Positions 1 to 6,042 of a stretch of 7,446 bases of DNA are shown here, one piece after another. The translations under genes and the position numbers were made by a program. The notes under the pieces are model-generated. The model ran no database searches. It had not been told where the DNA came from and saw only the letters and a list, made by a program, of their open reading frames with translations. The stretch is from the NCBI GenBank assembly GCA_002293585.1, contig DBDM01000105.1:1-7446 (forward strand). Reading direction: 5' to 3'. The stretch comes from Bacteroidales bacterium UBA932. GTDB lineage: Bacteria > Bacteroidota > Bacteroidia > Bacteroidales > UBA932. Numbering within the stretch: the stretch's first letter is position 1; every line of letters begins with the position of its first letter.

Positions 1-714
1 CCCTGGTATTCGCAGAACGGCGACGGATTAGACGTGGAAAGTTGCAAAAATGTGATTGTCTACAACAGCAGTTTCGACGTGGGTGATGATGCCATTTGTA
101 TTAAATCGGGGAAGGATGCCGACGGCCGCAGGCGCGCTATGCCTACCGAAAACCTGATCGTGAAAGGCTGTATTGTATACCACGGCCACGGCGGATTTGT
201 AGTAGGCAGTGAGATGAGCGGCGGTGTGAAAAATGTAAAAGTAAGCGAATGCACCTTCTTAGGTACCGATGTGGGCCTGCGTTTCAAAAGCACGCGTGGC
301 CGCGGCGGCATTGTAGAAAATATTTGGATCTCGGATATTGATATGATGGATATTCCCGCCGAACCTTTGTTGTTCGATCTTTTCTATGGCGGCAAATCAG
401 CGATGGAGGCTAAGGCCGACGGAACCGACGGGATTCAAACCACCCCGGCGGTACCGGTGGACGAAACCACGCCGCAATTCCGCAATATAGACATTAAGAA
501 TGTAGTGTGCAGCGGTGCCGGACGGGCTGTGTTTTTCAACGGCTTGCCCGAAATGAATGTGAAAAATATCAGTCTTGAAAATATATTCATCCAGGCCGAT
601 AACGGCGCTGTGATCTCGGAAACCGACGGTGTGACACTCAAAAATGTGCAGATCGTACCCAAGAGCGGCGAACCGATCGTCTTCAAGAATACGAAGAACA
701 TAGTGACTAAGTAA
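1..714 (+). CDS. GH28 polygalacturonase, C-terminal part (5' end outside window)
   Basis: The reading frame is open from base 1, so the gene starts before the window; the GTG at 34 is an internal Val codon. The 237 visible residues form the catalytic half of a right-handed parallel beta-helix glycoside hydrolase of family 28, which hydrolyses alpha-1,4-galacturonan in pectin. The GH28 signature sites are present in order: N6-G7-D8, the D29-D30 pair in VGDDAICIKSGKD, G62-H63-G64 in YHGHGGF, and R94-F-K96 in GLRFKSTRGRGG. The family catalytic acids correspond to D8, D29 and D30. Repeated N-[IV]-x-[IV] rungs such as NVKNISLENIFI fit the helix coils. Members of this type in Bacteroidota are usually exported exo- or oligogalacturonases, but the signal peptide is not visible. 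It heads a plus-strand pectin cluster with GH105 and uxaC. The final codons and TAA stop lie inside an octamer repeat. Family is sure; exo versus endo action is not resolved. Confidence 0.93.
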   Translation, partial: PWYSQNGDGLDVESCKNVIVYNSSFDVGDDAICIKSGKDADGRRRAMPTENLIVKGCIVYHGHGGFVVGSEMSGGVKNVKVSECTFLGTDVGLRFKSTRGRGGIVENIWISDIDMMDIPAEPLLFDLFYGGKSAMEAKADGTDGIQTTPAVPVDETTPQFRNIDIKNVVCSGAGRAVFFNGLPEMNVKNISLENIFIQADNGAVISETDGVTLKNVQIVPKSGEPIVFKNTKNIVTK

Positions 715-743
715 CTAAGAGACTAAGTGATTAAGAGATTAGG
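704..743. repeat. Octamer tandem repeat, consensus TGACTAAG
   Basis: Five contiguous 8-base units begin at 704, 712, 720, 728 and 736. The first is taken as consensus and the others differ by 1 to 3 bases. The array starts inside the GH28 coding sequence and provides its last codons and its stop. Confidence 0.85.
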
Positions 744-746
744 ACA

Positions 747-776
747 TTTTCAATTTTCAATTCTCAATTTTCAATT
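747..776. repeat. Heptamer tandem repeat, consensus TTTTCAA
   Basis: Four contiguous 7-base units begin at 747, 754, 761 and 768, followed by TT. Three units are identical and the one at 761 has one change. It follows the octamer array after three bases and fills the leader of the small ORF at 781. Confidence 0.85.
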
Positions 777-780
777 AAAT

Positions 781-927
781 ATGCGTCGTTTATTCCTCAT
801 ACCTTTCCTTTTTGCATTGAACTTGCTCAATGCGCAGGACGTTCGTGTGCTGCCTTATCGCGCCGACCGCAACGACCCGAAATATATGTCGGGCGAACAT
901 CCAAATAAAATAAATCTAAACATATAA
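781..927 (+). pseudogene. 5' remnant of a secreted-protein gene (48 codons)
   Basis: The ORF starts at ATG 781 after an AT-rich leader. An in-frame GTG at 727 lies inside the repeat array and is unlikely to be the start. It encodes a clear signal peptide: two Arg, a hydrophobic core LFLIPFLFALNLL, and a probable cleavage after NA in LLNAQD. About 22 ordinary coding-like residues follow (DVRVLPYRADRNDPKYMSGE). From about base 903 the composition turns AT-rich and the reading runs into an octamer repeat that supplies the last residues and the TAA. This looks like the beginning of a larger exported enzyme whose remainder has been lost, sitting between two pectin enzymes. I do not recognise the family from so short a piece. 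A genuine 48-residue secreted peptide, or an assembly collapse at the repeat, are the alternatives. Confidence 0.5.
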
Positions 928-947
928 ACTTGTAAACCGTAAACTAA
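908..947. repeat. Octamer tandem repeat around a TAAAC core
   Basis: Degenerate 8-base units begin at 908, 916, 924 and 932, followed by a shorter unit at 940. Four of the five contain TAAAC; the unit at 908 has TAAAT. The array covers the end of the small secreted ORF and the whole leader of the GH105 gene, up to one base before its ATG. Confidence 0.7.
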
Positions 948-948
948 C

Positions 949-2133
949 ATGAAACATTACAAACTGCTTACAGCTTGCTGCATACTGCTTACTGCATGTT
1001 TTGCCGTAGCATGCACAAGCCAACAACCCTGGTCGGTGCGCATGGCCGACTCCGAAATGACCCGTTATCCGAAAGCCGTTAATTTGGACTTCCGGGAAAA
1101 ATTGAAATGGGATTATACCTTCGGTCTCGAGGGCTTGGCCTTTGTTCAACTCAGCGAAAAAACCGGCGAGCGGAAATATTTCGATTATATCGAAGCTTAC
1201 TCCGATACGATGATTAATGAAGCCGGTGAAATTACGACGTATAAACTTAGCAATTACAACATCGATCACCTGAATCCGGGAAAAATGTTGTTCCCTATTT
1301 ATGAAAAAACACAAAAGGAAAAATATAAAAAAGCCTTAGTGATGTTGCGCGACCAGATCAATACCCATCCGCGCACGAATGAAGGCGGCTTTTGGCACAA
1401 GAAAATTTATCCTTACCAGATGTGGCTCGACGGACTGTACATGGGCGCTCCTTTCTACGCCGAGTGTATACAGCGTTTCAATGAACCCGACTCCTTGTAT
1501 GACGATGTGATCAACCAATTTGTTTACGTTGCCCGTCACACCTTCGACCCGGCTACCGGCCTGTTCCGTCATGCCTGGGACGAGAGTCGCGAGCAGGCGT
1601 GGGCTGATAAGGAAACCGGACAAGCCTCGCAGGTGTGGGGACGCGCTATGGGCTGGTATGCCATGGCCCTGGTAGACGTGTTGGATTTTATTCCGGCACA
1701 GCATCCGCGCCGCGACACCATCATGGATATACTGCAAGCCGTAGTTAGAGGCGTTCGGCAATATCAGGACACCACCGGCGTGTGGTGGCAGGTGATGGAC
1801 AAAGGCGGAAAAGAAGGAAATTATCTGGAAGCTACCGCATCGTCAATGTTTGTGTATGCCTTGCTGAAAGCCGTGAACCATAATTATATTGATAATTCCT
1901 ATTTGGCAGTGGCGAAAAAAGGCTATGAAGGTATTTTGAACCAATTTATTGTAGTAGATGAGCAAGGCCTGGTAAACCTCACGAGCTGCTGCTCGGTGGC
2001 CGGTTTGGGCGGCAACCCTTACCGTCCGGGAACTTATGAATACTATTTGAGCGAGCCTATCCGCGACAATGACCCTAAAGGCGTTGGGCCTTTTATCATG
2101 GCGAGCATGTTGTATGAAGATCTGAAAAAATAA
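949..2133 (+). CDS. GH105 unsaturated rhamnogalacturonyl hydrolase, predicted lipoprotein
   Basis: This 394-residue protein matches the YteR/YesR-type family GH105, an (alpha/alpha)6-barrel enzyme. It hydrates the double bond of unsaturated galacturonyl ends left by pectin or rhamnogalacturonan lyases, releasing the unsaturated uronate. Family landmarks are WSVRMADSEMTRYP near residue 28, WDYTFGLEGLAF, the YNIDHLNPGK segment, and MWLDGLYMGAPF, whose D161 corresponds to the general acid Asp of YteR. QVWGRAMGWYAMAL and the C-terminal GTYEYYLSEP region also fit. The N terminus is hydrophobic with Cys at 10, 17 and 22. LTAC precedes both C10 and C17, so it is probably lipidated and exported, with C17 or C22 giving the better signal length. 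The cysteine-rich stretch is encoded by a heptamer repeat. Length is normal for the family. uxaC follows after 17 bases, so the two are probably co-transcribed. Exact substrate is not determined. Confidence 0.93.
   Translation: MKHYKLLTACCILLTACFAVACTSQQPWSVRMADSEMTRYPKAVNLDFREKLKWDYTFGLEGLAFVQLSEKTGERKYFDYIEAYSDTMINEAGEITTYKLSNYNIDHLNPGKMLFPIYEKTQKEKYKKALVMLRDQINTHPRTNEGGFWHKKIYPYQMWLDGLYMGAPFYAECIQRFNEPDSLYDDVINQFVYVARHTFDPATGLFRHAWDESREQAWADKETGQASQVWGRAMGWYAMALVDVLDFIPAQHPRRDTIMDILQAVVRGVRQYQDTTGVWWQVMDKGGKEGNYLEATASSMFVYALLKAVNHNYIDNSYLAVAKKGYEGILNQFIVVDEQGLVNLTSCCSVAGLGGNPYRPGTYEYYLSEPIRDNDPKGVGPFIMASMLYEDLKK
963..997. repeat. Heptamer tandem repeat inside the GH105 signal-peptide code, consensus ACTGCTT
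   Basis: Five contiguous 7-base units begin at 963, 970, 977, 984 and 991; two are exact and the others differ by 1 or 2 bases. Because three units make 21 bases, the peptide repeats every 7 residues, giving LLTACCI then LLTACFA, i.e. two lipobox-like LTAC motifs. Confidence 0.85.
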
Positions 2134-2134
2134 C

Positions 2135-2140
2135 AGGAGG
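2135..2140 (+). promoter_or_regulatory. Shine-Dalgarno site of uxaC
   Basis: AGGAGG lies 10 bases before the ATG at 2151 and begins just after the GH105 stop. A full consensus site is unusual beside the other starts in this window, which mostly have A-rich leaders without one. It supports the start chosen for uxaC and its independent translation within the transcript. Confidence 0.8.
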
Positions 2141-2150
2141 AAAATAAATT

Positions 2151-3557
2151 ATGAAAGCTTTTATGGACGATAATTTTTTGTTGCAAACGCAAACCGCGCA
2201 GGACCTGTATCACCGTCATGCAGCAAAAATGCCGATTATTGACTATCACTGTCACCTGAACCCCGAATTTATTGCCAAAGACCGTAAGTTTGATAACCTC
2301 GGCCAAATATGGCTGGAAGGCGATCACTATAAATGGCGCGCCATGCGTACCAACGGCATTGACGAACGTTTTTGCACCGGTAAAGACACCGGCGACTGGG
2401 AAAAATTTGAACAATGGGCAGCCACGGTGCCTTACACCATGCGCAATCCATTATATCACTGGACTCACCTGGAGCTTAAAACTGCTTTTGGAGTAAATAA
2501 AATATTGAAGCCCGAAACCGCCAAAGAAATTTTTGACGAATGTACGGCTAAACTCCGTACACCCGAATATTCGGCACGCGGACTGATGAAGAAATTCAAT
2601 GTAAAAGTGGTGTGTACTACCGATGATCCGGTGGATTCGTTGGAATATCATTTATCATTGAAAAAAGAAGGCTTTGAAGTTAAAGTATTGCCCACCTGGC
2701 GCCCCGACAAGGCCATGGCGGTGGAAAACCCTGCCAACTTCCGCGCCTACATGGAGCAGCTGTCAAAAGTGTCCGGCGTGAGCATCAGCAAATATGCCGA
2801 TGTGATCACCGCCCTGCGCAAACGTCACGACTTCTTCGCCGAAGCGGGATGCAAGCTGAGCGACCACGGCATAGAAGAATTTTACGCCGAAGATTACACA
2901 CAGGCCGAGATCGATGCGATCTTCAATAAAGTGTATGGCGGTAAAGAACTGACGAAAGAAGAAATTATTCAATTCAAATCGGCCATGCTCTTTGAATTTG
3001 CCGTGATGGATTGGGAAAAAGGCTGGACACAGCAGTTCCACTACGGCGCCATTCGCGATAACAATACCCGCCTGTTTAAAAAACTTGGCCCCGATACCGG
3101 TTTCGATTCCATTGGCGACTTTACGGTGGCCAAGGCCATGTCGAAATTCCTGAACCGCTTAGACACGCTGGATAAATTGGCTAAAACCATTTTGTATAAC
3201 CTGAACCCGCGTGACAATAATTTAATTGCTACCATGATCGGTAACTTCCAGGACGGCAGTGTGGCGGGCAAAATGCAGTTCGGCTCGGGCTGGTGGTTCT
3301 TAGACCAAAAACCGGGTATGATCGACCAGATGAACGCCTTGTCGACCCTCGGTTTGCTGAGCCGCTTTGTGGGCATGCTCACCGATTCGCGCAGTTTCCT
3401 CTCGTATCCGCGCCATGAATATTTCCGTCGTATCCTCTGCAATCTTCTGGGTACGGACGTGGAAAACGGCGAGATCCCCGCTTCGGAACTTGCTTTCATA
3501 GGTCAGATGGTGGAAGGGATCTGCTACAACAACGCGAAAGAGTTTTTTAAATTCTAA
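2151..3557 (+). CDS. uxaC: Uronate (glucuronate/galacturonate) isomerase UxaC
   Basis: A 468-residue cytoplasmic enzyme, close to the 470 residues of E. coli UxaC and collinear with it throughout. It interconverts D-glucuronate with D-fructuronate and D-galacturonate with D-tagaturonate, the first cytoplasmic step of the isomerase route for uronates. It belongs to the amidohydrolase superfamily: the H33-x-H35 pair in IIDYHCHLNP is its beta-strand-1 metal motif. Other conserved blocks are WEKFEQWAATVPYTMRNPLY, HWTHLEL, VVCTTDDPVDSLEYH, the GSGWWFLDQKPGM segment and the C-terminal TDSRSFLSYPRHEYFRR at residues 411-427. The start is fixed by AGGAGG 10 bases upstream and a conserved N terminus. 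It is the last gene of the plus-strand pectin cluster and would take galacturonate made by the GH28 enzyme. Its stop is 2 bases from that of the converging cdd gene. Confidence 0.98.
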   Translation: MKAFMDDNFLLQTQTAQDLYHRHAAKMPIIDYHCHLNPEFIAKDRKFDNLGQIWLEGDHYKWRAMRTNGIDERFCTGKDTGDWEKFEQWAATVPYTMRNPLYHWTHLELKTAFGVNKILKPETAKEIFDECTAKLRTPEYSARGLMKKFNVKVVCTTDDPVDSLEYHLSLKKEGFEVKVLPTWRPDKAMAVENPANFRAYMEQLSKVSGVSISKYADVITALRKRHDFFAEAGCKLSDHGIEEFYAEDYTQAEIDAIFNKVYGGKELTKEEIIQFKSAMLFEFAVMDWEKGWTQQFHYGAIRDNNTRLFKKLGPDTGFDSIGDFTVAKAMSKFLNRLDTLDKLAKTILYNLNPRDNNLIATMIGNFQDGSVAGKMQFGSGWWFLDQKPGMIDQMNALSTLGLLSRFVGMLTDSRSFLSYPRHEYFRRILCNLLGTDVENGEIPASELAFIGQMVEGICYNNAKEFFKF

Positions 3558-3559
3558 AT

Positions 3560-4033
3560 TTATTTCAACTCAAAACTCAGCGGCAGCAGGTCTTTGGCGC
3601 TGTGTACGATTTTAATGGTTTTTGCGCCGCCCATAATGACTTTGATGGGCATGCCGAAACGGTGTTCGCATTCGAGCAACACCTGACGGCAATTGCCGCA
3701 GGGATAGGCCGGCTCATCATATTCCACGCCGTTCACCGCTGAACTAATGGCCAGGGCCTTTACGGCAACGTTAGGGAAGCGGGAGTTGGCATAAAATAAA
3801 GCTACCCGCTCGGCGCATAATCCCGACGGATAAGCGGCATTTTCCTGATTGCTGCCGGTAATGATTTCACCGTTGTCCAATAGCACCGCCGCACCTACAT
3901 TGAATTTCGAGTAGGGGGCGTAGGATTGTTTGGTGGCGGCTAAGGCTTCTTTTAACAATGCGGCGTCACCTGCCGGCAACTCATTCACACTGCCCGCTTC
4001 ATATACGGTAATTTCTATTTTTGTTGTTTTCAT
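3560..4033 (-). CDS. cdd: Cytidine deaminase
   Basis: A 157-residue homotetrameric-type cytidine deaminase that converts cytidine and deoxycytidine to uridine and deoxyuridine in pyrimidine salvage. The zinc site is complete: C73-A-E75 in SGLCAERVALF, with E75 the proton-shuttling Glu, and C112/C115 in PCGNCRQ. SYAPYSKFNVGAAV and the GSNQENAAYPSG segment, which bind substrate, are also intact. The frame is open to 4060, but the upstream part reads through a 10-base repeat, so I take the ATG at 4033. An ATG two codons earlier (4039) is equally possible and lies about 4 bases after GGGAGA. The gene is the last of the minus-strand block and converges on uxaC with no room for a terminator between the stops. 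A 115-base repeat-rich spacer separates it from the gene upstream, so it may have its own promoter. Confidence 0.97.
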   Translation of the reverse strand: MKTTKIEITVYEAGSVNELPAGDAALLKEALAATKQSYAPYSKFNVGAAVLLDNGEIITGSNQENAAYPSGLCAERVALFYANSRFPNVAVKALAISSAVNGVEYDEPAYPCGNCRQVLLECEHRFGMPIKVIMGGAKTIKIVHSAKDLLPLSFELK

Positions 4034-4048
4034 AATCATAAAGTCTCC

Positions 4049-4084
4049 CACAGATTTCACAGATTTACACAGATTTACACAGAT
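4049..4084. repeat. Ten-base tandem repeat, unit CACAGATTTA
   Basis: Two exact units at 4058 and 4068 are flanked by a 9-base version at 4049 and a 7-base partial at 4078. The array sits just upstream of the cdd start on the minus strand, and its reading creates a spurious N-terminal extension of cdd. In my recollection this unit recurs in spacers of several bacterial genomes. Confidence 0.88.
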
Positions 4085-4085
4085 A

Positions 4086-4121
4086 ATCTCAACATCTCAA
4101 CATCTCAAAGTCTCAAGGTCT
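4086..4121. repeat. Octamer tandem repeat, unit ATCTCAAC
   Basis: Exact 8-base units at 4086 and 4094, variants at 4102 (one change) and 4110 (two changes), then a partial GTCT. It directly follows the ten-base repeat in the same spacer. The remaining bases to 4148 show no promoter or hairpin I can defend. Confidence 0.8.
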
Positions 4122-4148
4122 ATAAACGTATTTCTTATTCCCCGCATT

Positions 4149-4904
4149 TTATATCCTAAAATAGCCCTTGCGCAACAGCTCGACCTCGGTGGCGCCTGGC
4201 GGCAAGCGGTGCGGATATATGCGCTGCATTTCGCGCGGGTGGATAAGGAAGGTTTGCGGCGCGGTGTTTTCAATAAACGTGAAACCCAATTGCTCGTAGC
4301 TGTGGCCGTTGCTCCAGTCGCGGTCGGCGTAGGTCATGATATCGCCGGGCTTAATTTCTTCTTTGAAAGTGGACAGCAACTTACTGAGCCCGCCGGTTAC
4401 CGTGGTGCCGGCCATGCTGGCAAAGCGCACCAATTCATAAGAATCGAGTGCTACGCCGTCGCGTTTCACCGGTCTTTTTCCACTGAAAGAAGCCACGGCC
4501 ACTAACAGGTCTTTGGCATACAGGCCGTACTTATATTTCACTTGCGGACTACCTTGCAGGTGGTTCAGTTGCAGGAACGCATCAAGCGTGAGCCGGTCGA
4601 TGCGGTTGATGGTGGTGTTGCGGGCGAAGATGCGTTCCGAGTCGCCCATCAGCGCACGGACACGCGCCTGCACCAAGTGCTGCCGGCGCGTCCACTGGTC
4701 TTCCCACAACTGCACCAATCGCGTGCCTTGCTGTTCGTATTCCATAGATAACTGTTGGAAAGCAGGCGGGTCGGTGCAGGGTTGGAGTTCTACCAAATGA
4801 AAAGAAAGCCGCCGTTGTGGAAAATGTACAAACGGCGGCGCTACGGTATGTTCAACTTGCAGGGAGGCTAAAAAAGCGCCGGCTTGTTGAAGGAAATTAC
4901 TCAT
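4149..4904 (-). CDS. Uncharacterised protein with a phage-type GNAT-like C-terminal domain
   Basis: A 251-residue soluble protein of unknown function with no signal peptide or membrane segment. Residues 64-86 (LVQLWEDQWTRRQHLVQARV region) and 91-120 (RIFARNTTINRIDRLTLDAF, then NHLQG) resemble a module I recall from phage and homing-endonuclease-associated proteins. There a WEDxW..K..IV.SR helix precedes an AR..... NHIQG strand. Residues 122-215 match the continuation: VKYKYGLYAKDLLVAVASFS, YELVRFAS, TVTGGLSKLL and TYADRDWSNGHSYEQLGF. The GGLSKLL helix and the terminal YEQLGF recall acyltransferase (GNAT) folds, but no catalytic role can be claimed. The nuclease part usually found beside this module in phages is not seen. 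Its ATG follows the TAA of the upstream deoxyhypusine synthase-like gene with no gap, so translation is probably coupled. Codon usage looks ordinary. The family link rests on motif memory only. Confidence 0.72.
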   Translation of the reverse strand: MSNFLQQAGAFLASLQVEHTVAPPFVHFPQRRLSFHLVELQPCTDPPAFQQLSMEYEQQGTRLVQLWEDQWTRRQHLVQARVRALMGDSERIFARNTTINRIDRLTLDAFLQLNHLQGSPQVKYKYGLYAKDLLVAVASFSGKRPVKRDGVALDSYELVRFASMAGTTVTGGLSKLLSTFKEEIKPGDIMTYADRDWSNGHSYEQLGFTFIENTAPQTFLIHPREMQRIYPHRLPPGATEVELLRKGYFRI

Positions 4905-5960
4905 TTATTTTTTACTTTTTGACGTCTTTGGAGTAAACAGTTTCGCCCATTCGTATTTTTTACGTTTTTTCCAGTCGCCCTTGTGATAAGCGTAGCTGGC
5001 AATGAGGGGAACCACAGTTGTAGCTTCGGCGTATACCATTTGTTCGTACACGGTGCTCACCTTGCCCCATGACGAAGCTTCTTTCAGCGTAGAGCTGGAG
5101 CAGGCGCCGTCGCGCGGATCGGCCACAGTGATCTGTACGGCATATTCGTGCATGGGTACATCTTTGCCCAGCACTTCGTCGCACACTACGGTGTCCTGCG
5201 CAAAGTTTTTGGGCACGCCGCCGCCTACCATGAACAGTCCGCTGGTTTTGGCCGCCAGCTTGATCTCTGTTAATTCACGGAAGTCGGCCACCGAGTCGAT
5301 AGTGAGGTAAGGTTTGTTTTTCTTCATGCGGTTAACCTGGTGCAGCACTAGGCCGAAACCGGCGCTGCAATCGGAGAAGGCAGGTACAAAGATGGGCACG
5401 TTATGCTCGTAGCAGGTTTGGATCAAGGAATTTTTCTTCTTCGAATTTTTGGTCAGCCATTTGCCGGTGCCCCATATAAATTCGCGGGAAGAGTAGGGAC
5501 GGGCTTCTAATGAGTCGGCGATCTTTTGGATAGTGCCGTCGCAATGCTGCAACTCTTCTTCGTCGATATACGTGTCGTAAATACGGTCGATATAATTCTT
5601 ACGCAGCAGGCTGTCGTCAATAAACGGCGTGCCTTTGTAGTGTTTGTAGCCCAAAGCCTCGAAGAAATCCATGTCGATGATGGACGCGCCGGTGGCCACG
5701 ATGCAGTCCACCATGTTAAAGCGTACCATATCCACGTACACCTGCATACATCCGGCGGCGCTGGTGCTGCCTGCCAGGATCAGCCAGTTGGTGCAATTTT
5801 TATTTTTGATCATTAGTTGCAGGATGTCGGCGGCCTTCGCCGTGTCGCGCGATGAGAACGACATGTCGCGCATGGAATCGATAATTTTTGTCGAATCAAT
5901 TTTTGTCACGTCGATGTGTTTCACCACATCCTTCAGCAACGCTTTTTGTTTTTTAGCCAT
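4905..5960 (-). CDS. Deoxyhypusine synthase-like protein (bacterial clade)
   Basis: A 351-residue member of the deoxyhypusine synthase family, NAD-dependent enzymes that transfer the aminobutyl group of spermidine. The catalytic Lys is present: K300 in EASSWGKV aligns with K329 of human DHS in EAVSWGKI, along with W298 and E294. The NAD-site segments LILAGSTSAAG (61-70), VATGASIIDMDF (88-99) and GGGVPKN (246-252) are also kept. Where eukaryotic DHS has a His pair after GGGV.K, this protein has N251-F252, as in other bacterial homologues I recall. Bacteria lack eIF5A, so hypusine formation is unlikely; homospermidine or another aminobutyl product, or transfer to an unknown protein, are the options. 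The extra Lys-rich C terminus (KTSKSKK) is notable. It lies 82 bases after glyA and abuts the following gene stop to start. The ATG at 5960 follows an A-rich leader without a Shine-Dalgarno site. Confidence 0.93.
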   Translation of the reverse strand: MAKKQKALLKDVVKHIDVTKIDSTKIIDSMRDMSFSSRDTAKAADILQLMIKNKNCTNWLILAGSTSAAGCMQVYVDMVRFNMVDCIVATGASIIDMDFFEALGYKHYKGTPFIDDSLLRKNYIDRIYDTYIDEEELQHCDGTIQKIADSLEARPYSSREFIWGTGKWLTKNSKKKNSLIQTCYEHNVPIFVPAFSDCSAGFGLVLHQVNRMKKNKPYLTIDSVADFRELTEIKLAAKTSGLFMVGGGVPKNFAQDTVVCDEVLGKDVPMHEYAVQITVADPRDGACSSSTLKEASSWGKVSTVYEQMVYAEATTVVPLIASYAYHKGDWKKRKKYEWAKLFTPKTSKSKK

Positions 5961-5967
5961 GTTTTAA

Positions 5968-6037
5968 TTTATTATTTATTAATTATTATTTATGATTGTT
6001 ATTATCAAATAGTCAATAATAAATCATAAATTATAAA
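5968..6037. repeat. Opposed heptamer arrays forming an AT hairpin 3' of glyA
   Basis: The left half carries heptamers TTTATTA at 5968 and 5975 with variants at 5982 and 5989. The right half carries the reverse-complement type TAATAAA at 6017 with variants at 6024 and 6031. ATTTATGATT (5988-5997) pairs perfectly with AATCATAAAT (6022-6031). After a 2-base bulge, 6000-6005 pairs with 6016-6021, leaving a 10-base loop. On the minus strand this lies between the glyA stop and the start of the deoxyhypusine synthase-like gene. It lacks GC, so a classical intrinsic terminator is doubtful. Confidence 0.7.
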
Positions 6038-6042
6038 TCTCG

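Noticed and set aside
34..36. GTG as the start of the GH28 gene
   Set aside because: The frame is open to base 1 and the conserved N-G-D motif lies upstream of this codon.
4049..4121. Possible CRISPR array in the repeated spacer upstream of cdd
   Set aside because: Units are 8-10 bases, directly contiguous and without unique spacers, and no cas gene is near.
3930..4505. Plus-strand 191-codon ORF spanning cdd and the next gene
   Set aside because: It lies antisense to two well-supported genes, crosses the repeats and has no recognisable domain.
5961..6042. Bacteroidota promoter (TTTG / TAnnTTTG) for the DHS-like gene
   Set aside because: TTTG occurs on the minus strand but without TA two bases before it, so no match to the -7 element can be claimed.
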